From Candidatus Halarchaeoplasma halalkaliphilum (GTDB taxonomy: Archaea; Thermoplasmatota; Thermoplasmata; Halarchaeoplasmatales; Halarchaeoplasmataceae): a stretch of 16,421 bases of DNA. Positions 1 to 6,903 of the stretch are shown piece after piece. Each line of letters opens with the position of its first letter. Position 1 is the stretch's first letter. The stretch spans positions 1 to 16,421 of the forward strand of contig SLLU01000083.1 of NCBI GenBank assembly GCA_007133925.1, read 5' to 3'. The translations under genes were made by a program, and so were the position numbers. The notes under the pieces were generated by a model. The model was not told where the DNA came from, made no database searches, and saw nothing but the letters and a program-made list of their open reading frames with translations.

Positions 1-34
1 CTTGAATACTAACACCATGTTAAAATAATTTCCC

Positions 35-60
35 CTTGAAAATCAAGAAAAAAGGAAAGG
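35..60 (-). terminator. T-rich candidate terminator downstream of the zinc-ribbon membrane gene
   Basis: Reading the minus strand past the stop at 89, a pyrimidine-rich stretch with a run of six T (53 down to 48) is followed by a short perfect palindrome, CTTGA-AAA-TCAAG (35-47). Archaeal termination relies mainly on T-rich tracts, so the T run is the likely signal. The palindrome lies after it and may be incidental. Confidence 0.35.
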
Positions 61-88
61 GTTTTAGGAGTCCTGTACCTTGTGGAGT

Positions 89-1171
89 TTACTTGTATCC
101 CTGACACTTTTCGCAGTACCAGCGATTGTACTCCTGGATGTACCTCATATTGCTACCGCAATCAAGGCAAGGTTGTCCCATCTCCTGTGGGGGTGGTTGT
201 TGGTACTGTTGTTCATCACCGCCATGGGGAGGTGGGCTGCCGCCGTACGGAGGTGGTTGTTGGTACTGCTGTTCACTGCCGTACTGGGGTTGGCTACCGT
301 ACTGAGGTGGTTGTTGGTACTGCTGTTGTCCCATGGGGGGCCCCTGTCCGTAGGATTGATATTGGCTGCTGCCACCACTCAGTATCTGATCCTCGAATTG
401 CCACTGGTTCTTGAAGTGGTCGTTGTAGTCCTTTATAAGGGTGTACATCCAATATATACCGAAGGGTGAGCATATGCAGGCCAGTATGAAATAAAGCAAA
501 AAGCTTCGTTCAGGAAGTGTCTTCCAGGAAGGCACCACAACGTTTTTGCCCATCTTGTTAAGCCCCATCTGGGAATACTGCATGAAAACCGCTATCCTTT
601 GATGATGTGCATAGATATCCTTCATCAGGAAGTAAAGTACATAGTACATACCTATGACGGGAACGATCAGGGCCACGATGGTGTATATCACTGGACTCTT
701 GTCGTCCTCCTGGGAGTTTGCCTCTGCGGTGATGGAGTTTAATGTGGCCAACTCCTGGGCCATGTTGATATTTTTTTCCGAGGACTTTTGGGAAAGGTAT
801 TCGGTTATACCGCTCATCAGAAGATGATCCCTCTTGAAATGTTCACTACGCCTTTTGATCATCAGGTACCATGGATAGGCGACAAGGGCGATGTAAACTA
901 CGATACCTACGATGATCGCCACTGCAGCAACAACACCGCCAAGGGCTGGATCGTCGTCCGTACTGAACATGAACATTCCTGCCATTCCGAAGAACATGGC
1001 CACCCATAATACTATCATGCCCAGAAGTGGTGCAAGGCACCAAAGTGGTGACATGATCTTGTCCGCTTCATTACGCTGTCGAATGGCCTCTTCTATCTTA
1101 GATTTTCCCGATGAAAAACCACCGTGTTGTGGTCCACCAGTGCTTGGATATTGACCCGGGTATTGATTCAT
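89..1171 (-). CDS. Multi-pass membrane protein with Gln/Pro/Tyr-rich repeat tail and C-terminal zinc ribbon
   Basis: A 360-residue protein of unknown function. A short hydrophilic N-terminus (about 1-38) leads into two hydrophobic blocks. The first is about 45-105. The second is about 165-250 and ends in a GIYWMYTLIKDYNDHF-like segment that resembles the DUF4234 family. Residues about 260-335 are low-complexity, with three imperfect copies of a QQYQQPP-type repeat. The last 25 residues form a zinc ribbon with two CxxC pairs (CLDCG and CEKCQ). Such C-terminal ribbons are common on archaeal membrane proteins, where they may mediate protein contacts. The start is supported by GGAGG (1185-1181) nine bases ahead of the ATG. 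The gene stands alone behind its own promoter. It is clearly coding, since the repeat is conserved as protein, but no reaction can be assigned. Confidence 0.8.
   Translation of the reverse strand: MNQYPGQYPSTGGPQHGGFSSGKSKIEEAIRQRNEADKIMSPLWCLAPLLGMIVLWVAMFFGMAGMFMFSTDDDPALGGVVAAVAIIVGIVVYIALVAYPWYLMIKRRSEHFKRDHLLMSGITEYLSQKSSEKNINMAQELATLNSITAEANSQEDDKSPVIYTIVALIVPVIGMYYVLYFLMKDIYAHHQRIAVFMQYSQMGLNKMGKNVVVPSWKTLPERSFLLYFILACICSPFGIYWMYTLIKDYNDHFKNQWQFEDQILSGGSSQYQSYGQGPPMGQQQYQQPPQYGSQPQYGSEQQYQQPPPYGGSPPPHGGDEQQYQQPPPQEMGQPCLDCGSNMRYIQEYNRWYCEKCQGYK
191..327 (-). repeat. Three-copy coding repeat in the Gln/Pro/Tyr tail
   Basis: Near-identical 22-base units lie at about 192-213, 252-273 and 306-327. 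On the plus strand they read ggtggttgttggtactgctg, with a single change in the first copy (actgtt in place of actgct). They are spaced 60 and 54 bases apart and all fall inside the minus-strand gene, in frame, encoding QQYQQPP-type repeats. The spacing is a multiple of three, as expected for a repeat expanded within a protein. Confidence 0.8.
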
Positions 1172-1180
1172 CTTTTTCAG

Positions 1181-1240
1181 CCTCCTTTTTTCAAGGATTT
1201 AAAAACAGTAGTGAGTAGACCAATATAAGATTTATTATAA
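1181..1240 (-). promoter_or_regulatory. Promoter and Shine-Dalgarno region of the zinc-ribbon membrane gene
   Basis: On the minus strand an AT-rich TTATAATAAATCTTATATTG block (1240-1221) could hold a TATA box giving a transcript start near 1200. That would keep the strong GGAGG (1185-1181) in the leader, nine bases from the ATG at 1171. A second TATA-like stretch (TTTTTAAATCC, about 1205-1195) would start the RNA near 1174 and exclude the GGAGG, so the first arrangement is preferred. Confidence 0.45.
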
Positions 1241-1268
1241 CCGAGCATTATTCCTTGATACAGAATTA

Positions 1269-1790
1269 TCAGGGATCATCCTTGAAACCCGGGCATTTTT
1301 CCCATGAACCGTAATACTCACAATCCCGGCATATGCTCTCGAATTTTTTCATCCTAAAAAATGAAAAAAGGCCGGTTACCTGTACCAAGATAAAAAACAG
1401 TAGGATCCGTAGTATAATGTGAATAGGGATCGAAAAAACACCTATGGTGAAAAAGCCCATACCCAAGCCCAGGAAAACCTTGATCGCTATCTTTACCGGA
1501 CGTTTATCGGATAACCTTGAAGCACTGGCGAACTGGACCATGCCCGAAAAAAATCCCAGTATGAAATAATCTCTTATAGGCATGGATATGAACCCGAACA
1601 ACCACAGACACACTATGAATATGGCTATGGGGTAGGAAGTGAAGCAGCCTATGCACAACCTCCTTCCCCGAACATGATATACATCGTCATCGAAGGTTTC
1701 GCAGGATGGGTGGTGGGACAATAGGTATTCTCCAGCACTGAAAAAAAGGCGCAATGCCTCTTTTATCTCTTTCCAAAGCAAGGATGTCAT
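1269..1790 (-). CDS. DUF2085-like Cys-rich membrane protein
   Basis: Taken from the ATG at 1790 (MTSLLWKE...), this is a 173-residue membrane protein. The ATG overlaps the stop of the upstream gene as ATGA, the usual sign of translational coupling. An open frame continues up to 1877, but that start would bury 29 residues in the upstream gene. Near the N-terminus are HHPSC (about 26-30) and CIGC (46-49), matching the His/Cys pattern of DUF2085 predicted membrane proteins, a family of unknown function. Three hydrophobic segments follow (about 52-70, 76-92 and 105-145). The C-terminus carries CRDC and a further Cys (154, 157, 166), which could bind a metal. It is the last gene of the PrsW operon. 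A role in metal-dependent membrane chemistry is possible, but nothing in the sequence fixes it. Confidence 0.7.
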   Translation of the reverse strand: MTSLLWKEIKEALRLFFSAGEYLLSHHPSCETFDDDVYHVRGRRLCIGCFTSYPIAIFIVCLWLFGFISMPIRDYFILGFFSGMVQFASASRLSDKRPVKIAIKVFLGLGMGFFTIGVFSIPIHIILRILLFFILVQVTGLFSFFRMKKFESICRDCEYYGSWEKCPGFKDDP

Positions 1791-2020
1791 TTTCGATTCA
1801 CTCGCATGCGTATGGAAAATAAAAGCATTATGACAGCTGCAAAAATCAATACCGCCCCTTTCACATAGGGGATCCATTCCAGTATGGACCCATCCTCGAT
1901 GGTCATAACGCCGTTGTAACTATTTACAATGGTGGGAAACAGTATCCAGGACAGTCCGTACCACAAGGTCAGTACGGATAAAAGGAGCAGCACACGACCC
2001 CATTTCACATCACGATCCAT
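1787..2020 (-). CDS. Small two-helix membrane protein
   Basis: A 77-residue protein with two hydrophobic helices (about 9-31 and 50-70), joined by a loop containing an acidic patch (EDGS), and a basic C-terminus (RMRVNRK). I recognise no family. Its start codon lies directly after the stop of the PrsW-type gene (stop at 2023-2021, ATG at 2020-2018), and its stop overlaps the next start by ATGA. It is therefore almost certainly co-translated with both neighbours. It may be a partner or assembly factor for one of them, but this is inference from position only. Confidence 0.7.
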   Translation of the reverse strand: MDRDVKWGRVLLLLSVLTLWYGLSWILFPTIVNSYNGVMTIEDGSILEWIPYVKGAVLIFAAVIMLLFSIRMRVNRK

Positions 2021-3289
2021 CTAGATCGCCCCCATGACCATTATGAAATTGTACGCCCCGTGAACGAGGATGCCAAGCAGCGTAAAGATGACGAGATATA
2101 CCAATCCCTTTTTGATGCGGTATAGGCCTATGCCTATCCCAACCAGGGCACTTCCCAGCATATGAACGGGAAATAGAAGGCGGATAGAGAGTATCTGAAG
2201 ACTCTCGGTCAGGGTGTAGTCCACGAGAAAACGCTGGAAATAGATGTAATTTTCAAGGGAAGCGAAACCCAGTCCGGCGAACATGCCGTAGAGGGCCCAG
2301 TAGAATAGAGGCATGGTTTTTCCTCCATCATCTGCGAATGCAAACAGCCCTGCGGGTTTCAGTATCTCCTCCACGATGGGTGCGATCACGGAAACGAGTA
2401 TTATTACGAAAAGAGTGGGGCTGACCACTGCCACGGGGATGATATATGCCATGTAATAGGTATTTGATATTGATGCCAAGAATCCGGCGGTTGCTCCGAA
2501 ACATATAAAGGCTGCCGTCAAAGGGCCGTTGAAGTAAGATTTCATGGGTGGAGGGGATCTGTAATACCCCCTCAGCTTCAGGTGTATCATCACCGTCCAA
2601 AAGAGGGCGAGGAAACCCACGCTGAAGATGAAAAAGGTCATGCCGAAGGTGATCACGGATATGGCTGCGAGTATGATGAAGAACCCGGGTATCTTTAGTG
2701 AAACAGAGGGTGAGAGCCTGCTGGGTACCAGGTACTCCGTTTTATTACCCGGCATCAATGGGTCTACAGACCTTACTAAGTCCTCATTTTCATTCAGAAT
2801 CCTGGTGATCTCGTAGAGCACGAGATAGTATGTTATGGGAAAAATTGGTGTAAAAAAGGATATCGTAAGGATTCCTTTGGACAGTAGAAAGCTCCGGCCC
2901 TGGTGAGTGTTTTGCAGGAAAAGATATCTCATGGTCAGGAAATTCCCATTTTGCTCCTGCAACCCCTGCCTATCTCCTGAATGAATGAATCGTTCCAATT
3001 CCGATCCGGTGCGACGTTTTATACCCTCACAGATGGCCATGTATTTCAGCAGGTATGGTATGTTGATGGCATACACGGGCCCGGCCAGGAGAGAGGCAAG
3101 TATGATAAGCATGGGTGAACCCAAGCCCGTGCTTATCAAATGCATGTAAAGAGCGATACCCAATGCTATGGTGATCAGCAGCGAGATGCCCTGTACCAAA
3201 ACCACACGGCCAAGGGGCGGTAAAGTTGGTAGGTTGACCCTTGAGGTGGGAGTTTGCCTGTATGCTTCCGTTTCTGTATTCGTGTACAT
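2021..3289 (-). CDS. PrsW-family intramembrane metalloprotease
   Basis: A 422-residue polytopic membrane protein. The C-terminal half carries the PrsW/CPBP (Abi) signature in order: VEEILK (Glu307, Glu308, Lys311), a LEN motif (Glu346, Asn347), HMLG with His376, and HGAYNF with His410. In this family the paired glutamates and histidines bind the catalytic zinc within the membrane. The best-known member, Bacillus PrsW, cleaves an anti-sigma factor; related enzymes process prenylated proteins. The N-terminal half (about 28-240) adds further helices (about 28-52, 57-82, 136-160, 200-235), with a cytoplasmic-looking charged stretch between. That makes it longer than a minimal PrsW domain. It is the first gene of a three-gene membrane operon. 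The substrate cannot be told; the two small membrane proteins downstream are obvious candidates for partners. Confidence 0.85.
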   Translation of the reverse strand: MYTNTETEAYRQTPTSRVNLPTLPPLGRVVLVQGISLLITIALGIALYMHLISTGLGSPMLIILASLLAGPVYAINIPYLLKYMAICEGIKRRTGSELERFIHSGDRQGLQEQNGNFLTMRYLFLQNTHQGRSFLLSKGILTISFFTPIFPITYYLVLYEITRILNENEDLVRSVDPLMPGNKTEYLVPSRLSPSVSLKIPGFFIILAAISVITFGMTFFIFSVGFLALFWTVMIHLKLRGYYRSPPPMKSYFNGPLTAAFICFGATAGFLASISNTYYMAYIIPVAVVSPTLFVIILVSVIAPIVEEILKPAGLFAFADDGGKTMPLFYWALYGMFAGLGFASLENYIYFQRFLVDYTLTESLQILSIRLLFPVHMLGSALVGIGIGLYRIKKGLVYLVIFTLLGILVHGAYNFIMVMGAI

Positions 3290-3313
3290 CCGTTCATCCC
3301 ATATCTTGCTTAT

Positions 3314-3324
3314 CTAATATATCT
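3314..3324 (-). promoter_or_regulatory. TATA-like box for the PrsW operon
   Basis: The minus strand reads AGATATATTAG here, centred 30 bases upstream of the ATG at 3289, so a near-leaderless transcript is expected. It sits in the 69-base gap after larE, so the PrsW operon need not depend on read-through from lar. Confidence 0.45.
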
Positions 3325-3358
3325 TTGCATCCATAGACCCGGAAGCTAGATGTACATC

Positions 3359-4165
3359 TTACTCAACGTCCATGGTAACGTGGGCGAAACCCAGTTCCTT
3401 GAGTGCGGGAACGATGGTGTTCGAATGTTCCAAGAACAGGGACCTGTCGCTCCTGGGAACCTCCACCCGGGCCAGTTCACCGTGGATCCGCAGTCGGCAC
3501 TCTTTGAAACCCAGTTCTTTCAGGAACGTTTCCCCCTTATCGACCCGGATAAGACCCTCTTCCAACAGCTCACAACCATGGGGGATCCGTGTGGCCAGAC
3601 ATGATTGGGACGGCCGGTCCCAGTTGGACAATCCCAGGGCTCTCGAATGCTCCCGTATCTCTTCCTTGGTTAGATCCGTCAGAGGGGATATAACACCCAG
3701 TTCCTTCACAGCCCGTCTCCCCGGACGGTGTTCTCCCAGATCATCCCTGTTCGTCCCCTCCATCAGTACGTATCCACCCCCAAGATCTTTTTTCAGTATA
3801 TCGAGAAAAGTAGACAATATCTCGTTTTTACAGTGATAGCACCTGTCCTCCGGATTGTGCTTTATCCTTCTATCCTTTATGTCAGGAGTGTGTACAATGA
3901 TATGGCGTGCGACACCCATCTCTTCAGCCAACACGGATGCATTTAGACGTTCTCCTTTTGGATTAAGAGGTGAACTGGCGGTCAGCGCGATCACGTTCTC
4001 CGATCCCAGGGTATCCACAGCCACCTTCAGTAAAAATGTGCTGTCCGTACCTCCCGAGAAGGCAACCGCCACCCTTTCCTGCCCCTCCAGATATTCCTTT
4101 AAATGGAGAATCTTCTCGTCCAGGAACTCACCTCCTGTACAGGACCTCGGCGGACTGCCTGGCAT
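3359..4165 (-). CDS. larE: LarE, sulfur transferase for nickel-pincer nucleotide synthesis
   Basis: LarE converts the two carboxyls of pyridinium-3,5-biscarboxylic acid mononucleotide to thiocarboxylates, using ATP to adenylylate the substrate. The PP-loop SGGTDST (37-43, counted from the ATG at 4165) binds ATP. Three cysteines stand out: Cys109 and Cys112 in RCYHCK, and Cys189 in QSCLATR. The last aligns with the sacrificial Cys of Lactobacillus LarE. The CxxC plus this Cys is the pattern associated with [4Fe-4S]-type LarE in anaerobes, so this copy may be catalytic and not self-consuming. The C-terminal domain (about 200-268) is complete. The ATG at 4165 overlaps larC by 38 bases and lacks a ribosome site. 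The family alignment would begin near residue 15, exactly behind AGGAGGTGA at the larC stop, so the true start may be the CTG at 4123. Confidence 0.9.
   Translation of the reverse strand: MPGSPPRSCTGGEFLDEKILHLKEYLEGQERVAVAFSGGTDSTFLLKVAVDTLGSENVIALTASSPLNPKGERLNASVLAEEMGVARHIIVHTPDIKDRRIKHNPEDRCYHCKNEILSTFLDILKKDLGGGYVLMEGTNRDDLGEHRPGRRAVKELGVISPLTDLTKEEIREHSRALGLSNWDRPSQSCLATRIPHGCELLEEGLIRVDKGETFLKELGFKECRLRIHGELARVEVPRSDRSLFLEHSNTIVPALKELGFAHVTMDVE
4121..4136 (-). promoter_or_regulatory. Shine-Dalgarno at the larC stop that may direct a CTG start for larE
   Basis: The minus strand reads AGGAGGTGAGTTCCTG (4136-4121). The AGGAGGTG overlaps the larC stop TGA (4130-4128), and CTG (4123-4121), in the larE frame, follows five bases after it. 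No ATG, GTG or TTG lies in frame at a usable distance. Confidence 0.4.
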
Positions 4166-5324
4166 CTCTATAGATGATCTTCACGGGTATATCCTTCTCC
4201 CTGGCCAGTCTCGAACAGTCCTCATATTCGGGAGAAAAGGTGACCGGTACCCCTTTCCAGAATCCCACCTTTACGTTCACATCTCCGTAGGGGGTATTCA
4301 CCTTTTTTATCTCCCTCTCCAGGCAGAACCTTTGACCCCTGAACACCCTGACTCCGAAGGTTGAGGTTTCCTTGAAGATGATATCCACCAAGGGATCCAT
4401 TTGAGCAGTGTGACACAATACCGTTAACCCGGTGCCAGGCCTGTTCTTCTTCATGTGTATGGGTGTGAGGGTAACATCAAGGGCACCCTCTGAAAAAAGT
4501 AGGTCCATCAAATGGGAATAAACCTCCGGGTTCATGTCATCTATGTTCGTTTCCAGGGATATCATCTCCTCACCCGGGAGTGCGATGCTCCCTTCATCCC
4601 TCTCCAGTATCACCGCCCGAAGAAGGTTCGGGTGCTCCATGTCTCTCTGGCCAGCCCCGTATCCTGTGGATACGATCTTTCCCCCGGGCATTTCTCCGAA
4701 GGACGATGACAGGGTGGTCAACAGTGCGGCCCCGGTGGGGGTTACCAGTTCATGTTGTACTCCCGAAGAGTAAACCGGGACTCCCCTGAGCAGTTCCATG
4801 GTGGCGGGAGCGGGTACGGGCAGCTTTCCGTGGGAACATTCAACGAAACCGGTTCCCGTGTTAATGGGGGATGAAACCACCCGGTCTATGGATAGCTTAT
4901 CCAGGAGTATCAGGGTTCCAAGTATATCCACCACTGTATCCACGGCTCCGATCTCGTGAAAATGCACCTCATCAAGGGGGATTTGGTGTACCCTGGATTC
5001 CGCCCGGGCCAGATTGGTGAGGACCTCCGATGCCTTCTCTTTAACCCCATGTGAGACACCGCTGTCTTCTACGATTCTCAACAGGTCGCTAAGGGTCCTC
5101 ATGGGTTGAGTTGAACCCTTGTCCACCACCTTGAAACCTGTACCGGATATGCCGGCCCTGAGTATCTTTTTGGCCTCCAGTTCGTATCCGGTCATCCCCA
5201 GGGTGTTCAGTTCAGACTCAAGGTACGATAGGTCCGTCAGGGCCGTATCCAGTAGTGAACCTATTACCATGTCCCCGCTTGCCCCGGAGAAGCAGTGAAA
5301 ATACAGGATGCGTTCAGTGGTCAC
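4128..5324 (-). CDS. larC: LarC, nickel insertion enzyme for the nickel-pincer nucleotide
   Basis: LarC is the CTP-dependent cyclometallase that places nickel in the thiocarboxylated pyridinium mononucleotide made by LarB and LarE. The 398-residue protein is full length. The N-terminal domain opens with FHCFSGASGDM (about 9-19) and has VHFHEIGAVDTVVD near 120-133. The LarC2 part carries ETNIDDMNPE near 258-267 and runs to the C-terminus. In Lactobacillus the gene is split and needs a programmed frameshift; here both halves are in one uninterrupted frame. The start is GTG (5324-5322), overlapping the larB stop by 11 bases, which points to coupled translation. It is the middle gene of larB-larC-larE. 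No obvious His-rich nickel-storage stretch is present. Confidence 0.92.
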   Translation of the reverse strand: MTTERILYFHCFSGASGDMVIGSLLDTALTDLSYLESELNTLGMTGYELEAKKILRAGISGTGFKVVDKGSTQPMRTLSDLLRIVEDSGVSHGVKEKASEVLTNLARAESRVHQIPLDEVHFHEIGAVDTVVDILGTLILLDKLSIDRVVSSPINTGTGFVECSHGKLPVPAPATMELLRGVPVYSSGVQHELVTPTGAALLTTLSSSFGEMPGGKIVSTGYGAGQRDMEHPNLLRAVILERDEGSIALPGEEMISLETNIDDMNPEVYSHLMDLLFSEGALDVTLTPIHMKKNRPGTGLTVLCHTAQMDPLVDIIFKETSTFGVRVFRGQRFCLEREIKKVNTPYGDVNVKVGFWKGVPVTFSPEYEDCSRLAREKDIPVKIIYRDARQSAEVLYRR

Positions 5325-6102
5325 GGAGACCGCCCCCCTGCTCTTTTTCCTGATAGATAAGTCGCACTATCTGGGCCGCAGCATATCCTCCTCCAAAGCC
5401 GTTGTCTATGTTCACCACGGTCACGCCAGAAGCACAGCTGTTCAACATGGTCAAGAGGGCTGAAAGACCCTGGAAACTGGCCCCGTATCCAACACTGGTG
5501 GGTACGGCTATGACCGGGACCTTCACCAGTCCTCCCACCACACTGGCCAGGGCACCTTCCATACCGGCCACCACCACGATGACCGTTGCCTCTTCCAGCA
5601 TATCCTTGTTATCCAGAAGTCTGTGTACCCCTGCCACACCCACATCGTAGAGTCTGTTCACCCTACAGCCCATGACCTCGGCGGTCACGGCGGCCTCCTC
5701 TGCCACCGGTATGTCCGAAGTACCCCCGGTCGCCACCAGTATGTTCCCTTGGGTTATATCTGAAGATCCCCTCCGCAGGTAAACGAGCCTGCCTTCCTTG
5801 CTGTACTCCACCTCCGGGAATCTTTCCTTCAAAGCCGCGTATATGTCCTCGTCGGCCCGGGTGGCCAGGAGTGTGTCCCCTTCACCGAGTATACACTCCG
5901 CTATGGAAACTATCTGGGATACCTCTTTACCCGGGCAGTATATGACCTCGGGAAACCCGTTTCTCCGGGTACGGTGATGGTCGATTCGTGCATAGTGGAG
6001 ATCCTCATAACCCCTTCCACCCAATGCCCTTTTTGCCGCCTCTATGCTTGTTTTACCATCTCTAACATCCTTCAATAAACGCTCTAGCTCCTCTTCGTCC
6101 AT
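5314..6102 (-). CDS. larB: LarB, carboxylase/hydrolase of nickel-pincer nucleotide synthesis
   Basis: LarB carboxylates nicotinic acid adenine dinucleotide at C5 and splits the phosphoanhydride to give pyridinium-3,5-biscarboxylic acid mononucleotide, the first step of the pathway. The 262-residue protein has the family's N-terminal part with DHHRTRRNGFPEVIYCPGK (41-59). The PurE-like C-terminal domain has VATGGTSDIPVAEEA (123-137), AGMEGA with Glu182, and NSCA with Cys223. The spacing between Glu182 and Cys223 equals that of the catalytic Glu and the substrate-binding Cys described for Lactobacillus LarB. It is the first gene of the lar operon and divergent from the alkD-like gene. No larA (lactate racemase) lies in the window, so the enzyme using the cofactor must be encoded elsewhere. 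Confidence 0.93.
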   Translation of the reverse strand: MDEEELERLLKDVRDGKTSIEAAKRALGGRGYEDLHYARIDHHRTRRNGFPEVIYCPGKEVSQIVSIAECILGEGDTLLATRADEDIYAALKERFPEVEYSKEGRLVYLRRGSSDITQGNILVATGGTSDIPVAEEAAVTAEVMGCRVNRLYDVGVAGVHRLLDNKDMLEEATVIVVVAGMEGALASVVGGLVKVPVIAVPTSVGYGASFQGLSALLTMLNSCASGVTVVNIDNGFGGGYAAAQIVRLIYQEKEQGGGLRDH

Positions 6103-6120
6103 GATCGCTCTCTTATCCCT

Positions 6121-6142
6121 AACAAAAAAAGGTAGATAAGAC
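6121..6142 (-). promoter_or_regulatory. Candidate promoter of the lar operon
   Basis: Upstream of the larB ATG (6102), the minus strand reads GTCTTATCTACCTTTTTTTGTT. CTTATC is a weak TATA match that would give a leader of about ten bases; the T run sits at the distance expected for a leaderless start. The match is poor, so the exact box is uncertain. Confidence 0.3.
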
Positions 6143-6161
6143 TTTTGTACGGGGATTCCTC

Positions 6162-6175
6162 AATATACAAATATT
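6162..6175 (+). promoter_or_regulatory. TATA-like box for the alkD-like gene
   Basis: The sequence AATATACAAATATT is centred about 28 bases before the ATG at 6197. It would start the RNA at or just before the start codon, consistent with leaderless translation. Confidence 0.45.
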
Positions 6176-6196
6176 GGAAGAAGATATGGTGCGGGT

Positions 6197-6856
6197 ATGG
6201 AAAAAGGGACTATCCATCGTATCAGGAGGGAAATAAACTCCCTGGATAGCATGATGACACCGGATGTAAGGCGGATCGGGAGGAAATACTTCAGGGAAGT
6301 AAAGGGTCTTCCCAAGAACCACATACTGGACATCTGCCAGGAACTCCTGGATTCCGGGACCTGGGCGGAACGGATCATCGCCTTCCAGTGGGCGTTCCAG
6401 TTGAGGAAACGGTACGAAAAGGAGGATTTCAACACATTCGAAAGGTGGCTGAAAGCACACGTCACCGGGTGGAGTTCGTGCGATGACCTCTGTACCCATG
6501 CCATGGGCGAGCTTTTACATCAGTTTCCGGAACTTTTGCCCAAAGTCAAGGAATGGACGTCCTCGGAGAACATGTGGAAGCGAAGGGGGGCTGCAGTGAC
6601 CATGGTGTACCCTATACGGCGCGGTAAGTATCTGGAGGTGGTTTTCGAGATAGCGGATTCGCTGTTCCACGACGATGAGGAACTGGTGCTGAAGGGCTAC
6701 GGTTGGATGCTTAAGGAAGCCAGTGTTACCTATCGGCGGGAGGTTTACGATTACGTCATGAAAAACAGGGCTACCATGCCCCGGACAGCCCTCAGGTACG
6801 CCCTGGAAAAGATGCCCGAACACATGAGGAAAAAGGCCATGGAAACTTCTTTGTAA
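6197..6856 (+). CDS. AlkD-type DNA alkylation repair glycosylase (HEAT-repeat)
   Basis: A 219-residue all-helical protein matching the AlkD family, which excises alkylated bases (3-methyl- and 7-methylpurines) from DNA using tandem HEAT-like repeats. The residues that line the DNA lesion in Bacillus cereus AlkD can be placed by spacing: Trp92 and Asp96 in GWSSCDD (four apart, as Trp109/Asp113), Arg129 or Arg130 in WKRRGA (near Arg148), and Trp170 in GYGWMLKEA (78 residues after the first Trp, exactly as Trp187). Length is typical. It is a single gene with its own promoter, divergent from lar and convergent with the hydrolase. I infer a housekeeping repair role. Confidence 0.88.
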   Translation: MEKGTIHRIRREINSLDSMMTPDVRRIGRKYFREVKGLPKNHILDICQELLDSGTWAERIIAFQWAFQLRKRYEKEDFNTFERWLKAHVTGWSSCDDLCTHAMGELLHQFPELLPKVKEWTSSENMWKRRGAAVTMVYPIRRGKYLEVVFEIADSLFHDDEELVLKGYGWMLKEASVTYRREVYDYVMKNRATMPRTALRYALEKMPEHMRKKAMETSL

Positions 6857-6874
6857 ACTCCGGTAAATTTTGAT

Positions 6875-6896
6875 CTTCCTGTTTGTTTACCTTTTT
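6875..6896 (+). terminator. T-rich terminator between convergent genes
   Basis: The 47-base gap between the two stop codons holds TTTTGATCTTCCTGTTTGTTTACCTTTTT, a T-rich tract of the kind used for termination in archaea. It serves the plus-strand alkD-like gene. No stable hairpin is evident. Confidence 0.4.
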
Positions 6897-6903
6897 CAGA
6901 GGA

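Noticed and set aside
191..327. Three regularly spaced direct repeats that might be a small CRISPR array
   Set aside because: The spacing is a multiple of three, the repeats encode in-frame QQYQQPP units of the minus-strand gene, and the intervening sequences encode the same low-complexity tail. No cas genes are present.
80..469. Plus-strand frame of 129 codons opposite the zinc-ribbon membrane gene
   Set aside because: It is antisense to the repetitive tail, and its Val/Leu-rich product is the complement of Gln/Pro/Tyr codons. The zinc ribbon and membrane domain on the minus strand are clearly the real gene.
3855..4364. Plus-strand frame of 169 codons across larE and larC
   Set aside because: Both lar genes are full-length, recognisable and overlapping on the minus strand; the antisense product has no recognisable motif.
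4128..5324. Programmed frameshift in larC as in Lactobacillus
   Set aside because: Both LarC parts are in one continuous frame of 398 codons with no interruption.
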